From Hippopus hippopus (lineage: Eukaryota; Mollusca; Bivalvia; Cardiida; Cardiidae): a DNA stretch of 64,000 nucleotides. Below the pieces are notes generated by a model that saw nothing but the letters and a program-made list of their open reading frames with translations, made no database searches and was not told where the DNA came from. The stretch lies in NCBI GenBank assembly GCA_946811185.2, contig OX328110.1:20570456-20634455 (forward strand). The letters are read 5' to 3'. Below, in pieces: positions 21,945 to 32,630 of the stretch (positions are counted from its first letter, which is position 1; each line of letters begins with the position of its first letter). The position numbers were made by a program, and so were the translations under genes.

Positions 21945-22100
21945 CAGGGACCATATCCACCAATCATTCTTGATATACATGTACTTGTAAATCTAACTCT
22001 GGAAATAGAAAGTAACGCAACCGCTTATTGGCCAAACCATTTTGGTTTAGCAATCCGAAGTTGTGTTACTTTCAAATTTAGATAATTCTGGCGAAAATGA
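21945..22100. repeat. Palindromic repeat shared with 52205-52365
   Basis: The arms contain ACCAATCATTCTTGATA and a central GGCCAAACCATTTTGGTTTA hairpin. The second copy has TCGGCTAAACCATTTGGTTT. Confidence 0.7.
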
Positions 22101-22589
22101 CATTGAATGTTATTTAGATTGGTTGGCGAATATCGGCCCTCCATGGCATCCAGTGGTCCAGCAAAGCTGGACTTTGTAGCTGTTGGCGCCGATGGTTATC
22201 AAGTAAGGACCAGCCGGGATTTGTGCAGAAAAAAATATTCGAGTATGGCTGTCTTGATTAGTATCCTTCCGGGTAGTGTGCCGGACTCCACTAGACCATG
22301 GTGGCACACTCAAGACTGTATATGTATGCTCAAATGGTGAAAGCACTTGAAAATCGCTAAAATAGACTGTTAAGGGTTTAATGTGACCTTGACACGTCCA
22401 TCCTTGCCTTGAAGACATTGTGGGGCGAATCCCTGATAGCTGCCTCTGGCGAGCTAGTCCAGATGCAAACGCCAGAAATTTAGGTGCACTTTTATGGCGT
22501 TGACGAAGAAAAAAAAAAAGGTAAATCGTTTGAAGAGAAGTGTCTCGGGCCTTTAGTCCCTTCATGCATGATTTATATGAAGTGATTTG

Positions 22590-22755
22590 TTGATGTTTAA
22601 TGCTATTTTGAAAGAGACGGCAAGTGCGCCTTTTCTGGGGTTTCTTTAACCAGTATGTTCATCCAAAGCCACTGGCTGCATCTCCGCATAATCATTGCCA
22701 AAACTATGGCCAGCTGTGAGAGAGGAATGAATCCCGTTGCACTGATTATGTCTCC
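22590..22755 (-). repeat. SINE (family F) fragment
   Basis: The body has GCCACTGGCTGCATCTCCGC and GTGAGAGAGGAATGAATCCC. The tRNA head is absent. Confidence 0.6.
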
Positions 22756-22789
22756 TGGATGTCTACCACCCCCCCCCACGTCACTGACT

Positions 22790-22882
22790 GCTGTAACGTT
22801 CTTTGCAGTCTGATCTTGATCTACACTGTCTGCAAAAGGTCCTTGAGACGCGCTTGCCGCTGCTTAGCACTTTAAGGGTTAC
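22790..22882 (-). repeat. Family B fragment (right half)
   Basis: TTTGCAGTCTGATCTTGATC, then GAGACGCGCTTGCC and TTTAAGGGTTA. Confidence 0.65.
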
Positions 22883-23105
22883 AAAAAATCACAGCCTCAA
22901 AATTTGATTTACCAAAGTATCTAGATCCGAACCTATTTTCTAAAACAAATGACAACAAAAACATCTCAATCTCATAGACTACACCTTTTATTACTTTTTG
23001 ATCATGAACAATTTTATAGAAATATTACAAAATAGAAGCGCTTTATCTATTCATTTAATTCATAACAAATTATTTCTAATAATTCATTTTCCTTCCTTTT
23101 TATTA

Positions 23106-23318
23106 AACCTTAAGCTGCTAAGCGCGACTCACTGACCTTTAGCGGACAGTGTAAATCAAGATCAGACTGCACAGAACGTGCACTCTGATCTTTGATCTAC
23201 ACTGTCCGATATGGACATATTGTCCCCAAAAAAGATATACCATTGAAATAGCAAAATTTGCGTTTTTACTATCGGCTCAAAAAAATTCATTTCACTTATT
23301 TAGCAGGTAAAGGTTAAA
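23106..23318 (+). repeat. Family B MITE
   Basis: TTAAACCTTAAGCTGCTAAG to ACTTATTTAGCAGGTAAAGG then TTAA. Core CACAGAACGTGCACTCTGAT. Confidence 0.85.
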
Positions 23319-23479
23319 AATATATTTATTTCTTAATCATTATAAACTATTATTCGTGTCTACATACTTTCAACTTTTAGAGTGCTGATTTAAAAAAACT
23401 TTTTTAAAAAGAAAAAACAACTGAAATCTTTTAACTTCAAAGTTGCTTTGGCCTATGCTACAGAGAAGCGGATTGTGAA

Positions 23480-23660
23480 GATTAAGATAAGACAGCACAA
23501 TAAATGTGCAGTCTGATCTTGACATAAACCGTTCACAAAAAATGACCCAACAGTTTCGAAGTTGCTCGGGTCTAACTATGCTACAAAGGAGAGGCCAGTG
23601 TAGTTGAAGATCAGAACGTTTTGTGTAGTAAGATCTTGATCTACACTGTTCACAGAAAAG
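23480..23660. repeat. Two decayed family B cores
   Basis: AATAAATGTGCAGTCTGATC near 23500 and GTGTAGTTGAAGATCAGAAC near 23600, each with a partial complement. Confidence 0.5.
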
Positions 23661-23859
23661 AATTCTGCTGTCTGGTTCAAAGAGGTTATAACTCTTTATT
23701 CCATGAAACTCCCGGTGTGGGCAGACTTTCTCACCATGATAAGCATTTATGGTTTGCTCTTTTGTCAATAGGAATAAAAGTTACAAGCAATAAACAGGGC
23801 TAATTAACATGTGACCCTGGGAACCCTATCAAAAAGCAAATGGAAAAGAAGCAGTCTGG

Positions 23860-24050
23860 AAAAAGTAAGACTTTATCCAACAATACCATCGTTGACACAA
23901 TAATCAGTGGTGAGGGAGGAATGAAACCTGTCGCAATGACTAACATCGATCCTCGGAAAAAAACAGGTCGAGCTGAGGATTTCGAACTAGCGATGCCCTG
24001 GCTCAAGTCCTATAAGCTACCAACTGCCCTGCCGGTCTTGGCACAAATCA
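23860..24050 (-). repeat. SINE (family F), partial with tRNA head
   Basis: CACAATAATCAGTGGTGAGG and CCTGTCGCAATGACTA body. The reverse-strand head has TTCGAAATCCTC (box B) near 23983. Confidence 0.65.
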
Positions 24051-24289
24051 GACTGACCAATTCACACAGATACACTTAACTCTAGACAACGAAGTTTAAG
24101 CCTTGCCCTTATTTAAACCCGATTCAAAAACCAAATCAAGTGTGGCTCAAATGATGTGATTTGCCTCTGGAAGGGTAGAACACAGTTCCATTTTTGTCTA
24201 CTTTCCCCACAGTATTTTCCAAGCCATCTTCCTTCAAGAACTTGGTTGTTTGGAAAAGGCTTAATCTTTGATTGTTTGAATGGTGTCTA

Positions 24290-24560
24290 ATGATGTTTTC
24301 AACATTATTTCAGTTATATCAAGACGGCCAGTGCACCTATCCATGCTTTCCTGCAGTTGCTTTTAACAGCATTTCGCACAATATTCTTCCCACGCCACTA
24401 GCTGCCTTTTCACATAACCATCGTCGAAATATTGAGCAGCAGTAAGAGAGGAATGAATCCTGTCCCAATCACTATCGTCATCGTCGGAAAGATATTGGCC
24501 GAGCCTGGGATTCGAACCAGCATCCCCCTGTTCTCTAGTATGCTACTGATTGCACTACAA
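24290..24560 (-). repeat. SINE (family F), near complete
   Basis: The body matches 37530-37770. The reverse-strand head near 24550-24505 has box B GGTTCGAATCCCA. 3' end GCTGAAATAA-type near 24310. Confidence 0.78.
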
Positions 24561-24744
24561 TTGACCTTGCTCTTACTTTGGCCTTAATTTTGCACCAATC
24601 TTTTCTGATAATACACACAATATACTTGCTCGCCATGAAAAAAATCTGTTATTTGAAAACTGATTAAAGAGTAACTAAGTCAAAGACTTGACATATCAGA
24701 CTGACCAATGGACACACATACACTCATCAAATCTGGTTTTCATA

Positions 24745-24870
24745 GTGAAACTTTTCTCTTAAAGGGTAGAAAACATTGCGGGAAAAGGAAAAACAAGCTG
24801 GCTACCAGCATTTTCTCCTCTTTCCACAATGTTTTCAAAAGTTGTTTAAAGCAGGGGTGTTGAAACAAAG
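24745..24870 (-). repeat. Family A MITE fragment
   Basis: AAGGGTAGAAAACATTGCGG, diverged core GCTGGCTACCAGCATTTTCT, then ACAATGTTTTCAAAAG. Confidence 0.65.
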
Positions 24871-24916
24871 AACAAGTACAGAGCCAAGAGAAGTTGTGGT
24901 AACAGTGTTTTGTTCA

Positions 24917-25145
24917 CCCTTTACCCTTTACCATACAATCCAGAGTTTTAACAGCCCTGATAAAGAAAATTTTTTAAAACATTGTCGGAAAAGGAAACAC
25001 TGCAAGTACCCAGCATTTTCTACTTCTCCCACAGTGTTTAAAAAAAAAAATTAAACCCTTTTCATAGCCAAAAAGCATAATTACAGCCACTAAGAATGGC
25101 AGTCTTCAAATGCTTTCAACTTGGATGATCCAAAATTTTTGCCAT
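24917..25145 (+). repeat. Family A MITE, diverged
   Basis: ACCCTTTACCATACAATCCA, core GTACCCAGCATTTTCTACTT and the far arm CTTCAAATGCTTTCAACTTG. Confidence 0.72.
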
Positions 25146-25149
25146 TTTT

Positions 25150-26045
25150 GAAGATTTCAAAGAATGATGATTAAAAATTTGTAAGTAGAAATGAGTAATG
25201 TAAAACCTGCTTCAGTGGCCATCTTCATTTAGCAAGCAACCTAATTTAAGCAAAACATCTTTTTTTTCCTGTTCCAAGAGGAGGCAACTGTCATGAAATG
25301 TACCCATATTAACCCGCACCCTGCCAAATCTAGTTTGTTGACAATCAAATACATAGACTTCACTAAGTTTATTGGCATTGAGCAGGGTTTATATGACCAA
25401 AACTACTGATAATGTAGTGGAGAGTGAAGAGCAAGATCAGACTGCACGTATGTGCAGGCTGATCTTGCTTTACACTCCCCATAAAATACATTTTCGGTTA
25501 CGAATGGTAGGATAAGGTTTAACCCAGCAGATTTTGAGTATCCCTCTTGCTTAGTATATGTTGAACTGTACTACGAAACATTTCATCAGTTTTGATAAAC
25601 AGCCATTATGACAACATAAAAAGCAAGACAAAAAGCGAAACCCTTAAATGCTGTAAAAGCTACACAAATCTGCAAATACATTGATTAAAACTTTTGTTAT
25701 GTACATATATGGCTACAATGGCAGGAATTAGAGGAAAACATAAGTATCAAAATAATCTTGATTCAATCTAGAGGCATTATTCTATTGACTAGATCTAAAT
25801 TAACTATAACAAAATCTGTTGCCTGTAGTAAGAACATGTATGTTAATACAGTATAAACATTTGGAATAGTACAATCTATGATCCAAATGCATTTCCGTTA
25901 AGAAACAACCATATGAAGTTAAAAGCATTTATCAACACACTTCCCCATCAGTCACGTTATAAGGTAACATAAGATGTTTTCTACCCTTTTAACTACGAAT
26001 TCCGATGTTTTCTGTCCTTCAGAGACAAATCTGATCATTTAGGGC
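25150..26045. other. No gene; one family B core at 25425-25482
   Basis: The inverted core CAGACTGCACGTATGTGCAG is recognisable; the rest is AT-rich sequence with no supported feature. Confidence 0.5.
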
Positions 26046-26054
26046 ATATTTATA

Positions 26055-26330
26055 TGAGCCATGCTCTGTGAAAAGGGGGCTTAATGCATGTGCAAAAAGT
26101 ATCGACCCAGGTCAGCCTTTGCAGTCTGGGCAGGCTGACATGGGCTGAAACTTTCCGCTTTTGGTCAATTTTCTGTATGTCCAAGGACCAGTCTACCTCA
26201 TGATTTGGTTGGTTGTTTAAAAAAAAAAAAAAAAAATGGCTGTTACGTATCCATAACAATGTGATTGCTTGCTTGGAATAATGCATCTCGGAGATACATG
26301 AAGTCCCCATTTGCTACACCATGGTTCATA
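26055..26330 (+). repeat. Family D palindromic MITE
   Basis: ATATGAGCCATGCTCTGTGA, core CAGGTCAGCCTTTGCAGTCT, TGTATGTCCAAGGACCAGTC, end CTACACCATGGTTCATATAT. A 20-bp A-run interrupts it near 26220. Confidence 0.87.
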
Positions 26331-26397
26331 TATATGTTGTCTGTGAATACCTCCAATCTGACAGGTCTAAAATTTTGTCAAATGGTAACTAATTAAA

Positions 26398-26628
26398 CAT
26401 TTAACTCTTTACCAAATGACAAAATTTTAGACTGGTCCATATTGAGAGCATTTGCAGACGACAAAATAAACGTGATTGAAAAATTGAAACTGTTTAAGGA
26501 AGGGAAGAAAACATTGTGGGAAAAGGAGAAAATGCTGGTTACCAGCATTTTCTCCTTTTCCCACAATGTTTCCAAAAGGCTTCCTTCACAGGGTCGTTAA
26601 AACTCGGAATTGTGTGGTAATGGGTTAA
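26398..26628 (-). repeat. Family A MITE, well preserved
   Basis: TTAACTCTTTACCAAATGAC at the left, GTGTGGTAATGGGTTAA at the right. The perfect core GAAAATGCTGGTTACCAGCA lies near 26529-26548. It shares its terminal TTAA with the next copy. Confidence 0.9.
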
Positions 26629-27052
26629 ACCTTTACCAGATGACAAAACTTTAGAATTGTCCAAAAGCATTTGCAAAGAACAAAATAAAAATATTGGGAT
26701 TTGTCTTTGGAAGCATACAAAACACTATGAGAAAATGCTGGTTACCGACATTTCTACTTTTCTCACACTTGTTTTCAAAAGCCATCATCTTTCAGCCATT
26801 TTCAAACTATTTAGGTCTTTACCAAATGAAAAAAATTTTAGACTTGTCCAAAATTGAAAAATTTTGCAGACAACAAATTGAATATGACTCAAATGATTGA
26901 ATTCATCTTTGGAAGGGTAGAAAACATTGTGGTAACCGGAGAAAATGTTAGTTACCAATATTTTCTGCTTTTCCCCCAGTGTTTTCCACAGTGTTTTCAA
27001 AAGGTTTCTTGCCTGAGGTTGTTAAAACCCAGTTTATGTGGGAAATGGTTAA
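26626..27052 (-). repeat. Two family A MITEs in tandem
   Basis: The first starts AACCTTTACCAGATGACAAA and is incomplete at its right end. The second starts near 26816, contains GAGAAAATGTTAGTTACC and ends ATGTGGGAAATGGTTAA. Confidence 0.75.
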
Positions 27053-27289
27053 CTTACTGTGAGGTACAGGATTAAAATTGCAAGCAATAATATGGTAACA
27101 ACCTATACAGAGATACATGTCCATACATACTTAACTGCATGCCATTTGTGATACAATAAATCTACAAAGAAGTATACAAAAACTATTTAAAAAAAATCTC
27201 ATTAAAATCTCATTAAAAAAATTTTGAACACATTTAAGTACCTGTAATTTCATATAAGCTAACACATAGTCTGAAGAAAAGTATTTTAT

Positions 27290-27480
27290 TTTCTACCCCT
27301 TCTCTCTCCCTCCTCTCTTTCATCTTCCCCCCGCTCACTCTGTATCTTTTCTCTGTAAATCTGTCCTTTTCTCTTCCTTTCTCTCTGTTCACTGTCTCAA
27401 CATGCATCTGCATCTCTCTCTCTCTCTCTCACGTTTCTCTCTATCTCTTCACTTCTTATGAGCCTCTCTCTCTACTTTTT
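27290..27480 (+). repeat. Pyrimidine-rich simple sequence
   Basis: CT-rich tract with CTCTCTCTCTCTCTCTCTC near 27412-27430. Confidence 0.85.
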
Positions 27481-27575
27481 TACCACTTCTCACTGGAAGT
27501 TTCATTTAAACCTATTTAAATCAAATTGTTTCGGGAAAAACTTCTTAAAACTTAAATAATCACCTTGGAAGATCC

Positions 27576-27781
27576 AACTTGTTACCCAACAACAAAATTT
27601 TAGACTGGTCGAAGTTGAAAGCATTTGCAGACAACAAATTAAATGTAACTCAAATAATGGTATTTCGGTCTGAAAGAGTAGAAAACACTTGTTACCAGCA
27701 TTTTCTCCTTTTCCCACAATGATTTCAAAAGCTTTCTTTCTTCAGGGTTGTTAAAATCTAGAATTGTATGGCAAAGGGTTA
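27576..27781 (-). repeat. Family A MITE
   Basis: AACTTGTTACCCAACAACAA, half core CTTGTTACCAGCATTTTCTC, right end ATGGCAAAGGGTTAAA. The left core arm is partly deleted. Confidence 0.8.
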
Positions 27782-27839
27782 AAGAAACCTAAACCATGGC
27801 ATGAGCTATAATTAAAATGGTTCAAACTATTGACCCCCT

Positions 27840-29578
27840 CTCATCACATGAATAGAACCCAGAACCACTAGTGTAAAAGGCTGATATGACTAAGGCACTG
27901 TATTATGACAGTTTCAAAAGGCTCACCTCTCGTAACAGGAATTGAACCTGGAACCTCAAGTGTATGAAGCTGATGTGACTAAAGCCCTGTATTATGAGAG
28001 GTTCAAAAGGCCGACCGTCTCATCACATGAATTGAACCTGGAACCTCAAGTGTATGAAGCTGATGTAACTTAAGCGCTGTATTATGTGAGGTTCAAAAGG
28101 CTGACGGTCTCATCCCAGGAATTGAGCACAGAACTCCAAGTGTATGAAGCTGATGTAACTTGAGCGCTGTAATATGAGGGGTTCAACAGGCCGACCGTCT
28201 CATCTCAGGAATTGAGCACAGAACCTCAAGTGTATGAAGCTGATGTGACTAAAGCACTGTATTTATGAGAGGTTCTAAAGGCCAACCGTCTCATCTCAGG
28301 AATTGAGCACAGAACCTCAAGTGTATGAAGCTGATATGAGTAAAGCACTGTATTATGAGAGGTTCAAAAGTTTATCACAGGAATTGAACCTGGAACCTTT
28401 AGTGTATGAAGCTGATGTAACTTATGCGCTGTATTATGAGAGGTTCAAAACCTTGACCGTCTCATCACGGGAACTGAGCACAGAACCTCAAGTGTATCAC
28501 GCTGATGTAACTTAAGCGCTGTATTATGAGAGGTTCAAAAGGCTGACAGTCTCATCACGGGAACTTAGCACAGAACCTCAAGTGTACGAAGCTGATGTGA
28601 GTAAAGCACTGTATTATGAGAGATTCAAAAGGCCGACCGTCTCATCACAAGAACTGAGCACAGAACCTCAAGTGTATGAAGCTGATGTGACTAAAGCACT
28701 GTATTATGAGAGGTTCTAAAGGCTGACCATCTCATCACAGGAACTGAGCATAGAACCTCAAATGTATGAAGCTGATGTGACTAAAGCACTGTATTATGAG
28801 AGATTCAAAAGGCCAACCGTCTCATCATAGGAACTGAGCACAGAACCTCAAGTGTATGAAGCTGATGTGACAAAAGCACTGTATTATGAGAGGTTCAAAA
28901 GTCTTATCACAGGAATTGAACCTGGAACCTCTAGTGTATGAAGCTGATGTAACTTAAGCACTGTATTATGAGAGGTTCAAAGGGTTGACAGTCTCCTCAC
29001 AGGAATTGAACACTGAAGTTCTTGTGTATGAAGCTGATGTGACTAAAGCACTGTATTCTGAGAGGTTCAAAAGATACTGTCTCATCACAGGAACTTAGCA
29101 CAGAACCTCTAGTGTATGAAGCTGATATGAGTAAAGTACCGTATTATGAGAGGTTCAAAAGGCGGACTGTCTCATCACAGGAACTGAGCACAGAACTTCA
29201 AGTGCATGAGGCTGATGTGACTAAGGCCCTGTATTATGAGAGGCTTAAAAGGTTGACTGTCTCAAAACAGGAATTGAACACAGAACCTCTAGTGTGTGAA
29301 GCTGATATGACTAAAGTGCTGTATTATGTGTGGTTCAAAAGGTTGACCACTTTCATTGAACCCAGAACACTGAACCCAGAACTTTTAAAGTATGAGGCTG
29401 ATGCTACCCATACACTGTATTTAGATGGGTCGAAAAAGTTGACCCCTCTCATCAAAGGAATTGAATCCCAAACTCTGTTGTATGAGGCTGATATGACCCA
29501 TTCCCTGTATTATGAGGTGTTTCAAAGACTGAACCTTTCATCACAGGAATTGAACGCAGGGTCTTCGATATACCAAAA
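27840..29578 (+). repeat. ~90 bp tandem satellite, about 19 units
   Basis: Each unit contains AACCTCAAGTGTATGAAGCT, then GATGTGACTAAAGCACTGTA, then TTATGAGAGGTTCAAAAGGC and CTCATCACAGGAATTGA. Period is 89-91 bp except two ~82 bp units ending near 28431 and 28964. Those two are ~533 bp apart and share the same variants, suggesting a six-unit higher-order duplication. The last units (from ~29340) are the most diverged. The reverse strand has a pol III box B-like GGTTCAATTCC in many units. Because the period is a multiple of three, long frames stay open by chance (29112-29582), but other units contain stops, so I do not call a protein. Confidence 0.88.
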
Positions 29579-29639
29579 CTGATTCTCTACCACAATATCA
29601 GTCTCTGTCTATTGTCATTTATATAACGTAAAAATACAA

Positions 29640-29760
29640 TGTTTTCTACCATTTCAAATACATAAATCATCTTTTGTGCTGTAATTTATTTGTCCTCTGC
29701 AAAAGCTTCCGATTTGATCAAGATGCTTTCAATTTGGTTAAGTCCAAAAATTTGTGCTTT
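29640..29760 (+). repeat. Half family A MITE
   Basis: TTTTCTACCATTTCAAATAC and TTTGGTTAAGTCCAAAAATT, i.e. only the arm from the core outward. Confidence 0.55.
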
Positions 29761-29811
29761 GTTGGCCAGAAAAAAAAAAAAAGGATTGCTTCTACATTTT
29801 TGAAGTGTGTA

Positions 29812-30014
29812 ACTCTTTTACAAACGATAAAATTCTAAAGTTGTCCATAATTAGAGCATTTGCAGACAAAAAATTTAATGTGACTCAAAAATTGAAATTT
29901 CTTGCCGGAAGGGGGGGGTAGGGGGGTGTCAAAAACATTGTTGGCAAAACAATGTTTTCAAAAAGCCTTCTTTATCATGTTCGTTTAAACTTGGGATTGT
30001 GTGGTATAGGGTTT
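29812..30014 (-). repeat. Family A MITE, core deleted
   Basis: AACTCTTTTACAAACGATAA at the left and ATTGTGTGGTATAGGGTTTT at the right. The central hairpin is replaced by a G-rich run near 29910-29930. Confidence 0.7.
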
Positions 30015-30109
30015 TCTACAACAAATTGAAAAACAGGTTTCTCTACATGACGGAATGGGTTATTTTTAAGTTCAAGGTGAAATAAGTGTTGATTGTCAAC
30101 AAATTATGA

Positions 30110-30375
30110 GACAGACTTGAATAAAAGCCGCCCCTGCGGGTGCAAACATTCGGTTACAGTTGCTTTTCAGTGAAATACTATAATGAAAAAGGGACATAAC
30201 TCTGTAAATAATACATCGATGGTTTCCAGCCCTACTTGTATAGATTCCCTATTTAACAGCTAAAAAGTAACCTAAGTTTGAAGTAAATATCTTTAGTAAT
30301 GCCAGAGAAAATGTTTTTGCATGACAATGCAGAAAACAGTGCAATGACAATACTTAATGTTTTCTACAGACTAAA
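30110..30375 (+). repeat. Interspersed repeat H (fragment)
   Basis: Contains GCCGCCCCTGCGGGTGCAAA, AAAAGGGACATAACTCTGTA and AGTTTGAAGTAAATATCTTTAG. Related copies lie at 46410-46590, 52360-52645 and 57575-57850. Confidence 0.65.
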
Positions 30376-30379
30376 AACA

Positions 30380-31430
30380 TAATAGAAAAAAATGTCAAAA
30401 TGATGTCATTCTATGCTAGAAGTAATTACTGAATTTATAAACTACTAAAAATAAAATGTTGCCATTTAAATTCAAACTTCTTATCTGAAAAACACCAACT
30501 GACATTAAAACAAGAGAGAAAAACAGATAAAATACAAGGAAAGTAGTGTTAAAAAAAAAAAAGTTGATGACCGAGACAGCATGTCCATTAACTAACAGTA
30601 GTCTATTTATAAGTTCCTACGTGCATCATTTTTCATTCTGACATTCATCTTGTAGGTCAGGTCCTATAGGTTCCCTCATAGTTTCCAACAGCAATCTCTA
30701 AAGTCACATTCGGTTGCTATTTGCACAATTAATTTAGATATCTGAACAATTGTTGTTCAATGAAATATAAATAAGTAGTAAGATTAATAGCTAATTTCTC
30801 CATTATTAAAAGTTCTTTGTACAAAACTTGCCTATTTATGTGCTGAATCCATTTTGATTTTACACCAACTGTTTTAGTTATGAATTGCTGTTGAATAGAT
30901 ACAAATGTTCCAAATAAAACACCAAATGCACCTTACAGAGTCATATTATGTCTTTCCATTAACGGAATTTTATTTGGCACAGTCTCATTTAATTATTGAA
31001 ACAGTTTTGTTAAATAAATTTGTAGTCAATTCGGGTTGGTAATGCAACCGTCTGCATTAATAAAAAACATGGTGGAGGCACCATGAACATGAACATCGAA
31101 CATGATAGTGTTTAAATTGAACTCTGAATGAAACTGGCCATTATTCAGTATTACAGTGGCTGAATATTTTCTAATAAACTTGATCCTTGAGGTTATTGAA
31201 GTTTTTTTCTGTATTTGTACCAGTTTTGGACAGACCTGGGTTGCTACTAAGAACTAAATGGAACCTGTTTAAACATTACAATGAGAATGAAAAACAAAAC
31301 ATGACATGTAGATAGATAAATGTTGACGTTTAATAGGCGTGTCTATGCCTAAATATTTGGACTAGTAAATTTACTATATCATGTTACAGGGAAAACGTTT
31401 GGTGGGCATAAAAATGATTCTCTTTTTCTA
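30380..31430. other. No recognised feature
   Basis: AT-rich intergenic sequence downstream of the RASA3-like gene. No exon or repeat family assigned. Confidence 0.5.
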
Positions 31431-31439
31431 AAAGACTGT

Positions 31440-31675
31440 AGAAAAAGAAGAACCTGCTTTGTAACAAGTAATTGCTCCTTTTCCCAAAACCTTACTACAG
31501 GTTGTCTCCTGCCAGGAGCATAATTGTATGTTAACCCCATAACTCCTTACCAAACAAAACTTTAGACACTTCCAAACTGAAAGTATTTTCAGCATTTTCT
31601 CCTTTTCCCACAATATTTTCCAAAGCTTCCTTTCTGAGTCATAGAAACTAGGTATTGCTTGGTCAGAGGTTAAAG
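31440..31675 (-). repeat. Rearranged family A MITE
   Basis: Arms CCTTACCAAACAAAACTTTA and CAATATTTTCCAAAGCTTCC, with an extra GGAGAAAAT-type piece at the left. It looks like two truncated copies. Confidence 0.6.
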
Positions 31676-31855
31676 ATCAAAACATAGTAGTCTTGGAAAA
31701 CTTGGGCAATCCAATGTGAGAAGAGCATGGAAATTATAGATGCAGACACTTCAACAATATAGTTGAACATTTTATAACTTTGTGTCTAGAGGAGATCCCA
31801 CTAAACTGTCATCACCATGTGGAGACTCACTGAAAAAAAAAACACATAGTCAATC

Positions 31856-32086
31856 TAACCATTTACCACACAATCCCAACTTTTAACTATCATCACAGAG
31901 AAAGCTTTTGAAAACATCGTGGGAAAAGGAGAAAATGCTGGCAACCAGCATTTTCTTCTTTTTCCCACAATGTTTTCTACCCTTCCTAAATCAAATTTTA
32001 ATCTTTGAGTCACACTGATTTTGTCATCTACAAATGCTTTCAATTTGGGCAAGCCTAAATTTTTGTCGTTTGGTAAAGAGTTAACC
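31856..32086 (+). repeat. Family A MITE, well preserved
   Basis: TAACCATTTACCACACAATC, core GAAAATGCTGGCAACCAGCA, far end TCGTTTGGTAAAGAGTTAA. Lies just downstream of the RASA3-like stop. Confidence 0.88.
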
Positions 32087-32363
32087 TATGATAAATATAA
32101 CTATTGACTGCATTTTGTGTCTTTATGAAGATTAGAGGAAACCTTTTACTTTCTAAAACAAACATACTGCAGAGACCTTAAAAAAAATCATATATTCCTG
32201 AAAGTGCTAAAATAAACAACACAAGCTTTCTCCATAGGCAAAACAGACAAAACTTCTGATTTAAAACACCAGGATTTTACAAAATAGCAGATGGTGGTTA
32301 ATGATCTATCTTACACATTGAGCTTATAATTCAAAATGCTGTCTATCAAAAAAAGCCTTTTTT

Positions 32364-32369
32364 TTTAAT
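32364..32369 (-). promoter_or_regulatory. Possible poly(A) signal variant ATTAAA
   Basis: ATTAAA on the minus strand, 80 bases downstream of the RASA3-like stop. It is the nearest plausible signal; no AATAAA was seen close by on this strand. Confidence 0.25.
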
Positions 32370-32448
32370 AGTCTCATCCTATCTTTTTCCCTATCAAATA
32401 TTGATTGAGTTCTAGAATATGAGTAGTACTTCAAAATAAAACGTAAAC

Positions 32449-32630
32449 CTACAAAGAGCCTTTTACTGTTTCCTTCTTAAGCATCTTTTTGTACTGTAAA
32501 TGTTCTTGTTCCAGACCTATCACACATTTCAGGATTTCATTGATGCTTTCAAAGCATGTCTTTGTGTCTTCTATCTCCAAAGGAACTGAACATTTCCCAC
32601 CACTGTATACCTCTAAAGCACCACAAGTGT
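32449..32630 (-). CDS. RASA3: RASA3-like terminal coding exon
   Basis: Residues 751-810: DTCGALEVY, then [20 protein letters not shown] and ETVKGSL, stop TAG at 32449-32451. Acceptor AATTACAG. It ends shorter than vertebrate RASA3, which has a ~20-residue basic and Ser-rich tail. Confidence 0.92.

Noticed and set aside
22110..22565. 151-codon minus-strand frame
   Set aside because: No recognisable domain and no splice partners. An overlapping plus-strand frame is equally open. Composition is not coding-like.
23370..23768. 132-codon minus-strand frame
   Set aside because: It runs over two decayed family B cores and resembles translations of the same palindrome elsewhere (for example 1698-2102).
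27840..29578. Direct repeats resembling a CRISPR array
   Set aside because: The units are contiguous diverged copies with no unique spacers, and the host is an animal.
29112..29582. 156-codon frame with repeated YEADMTKALYYERFKRLT-like units, looking like a repeat protein
   Set aside because: It lies in a 90 bp satellite whose period keeps frames open. Upstream units carry stops in the same frame, and no start context, splice site or known domain supports translation.
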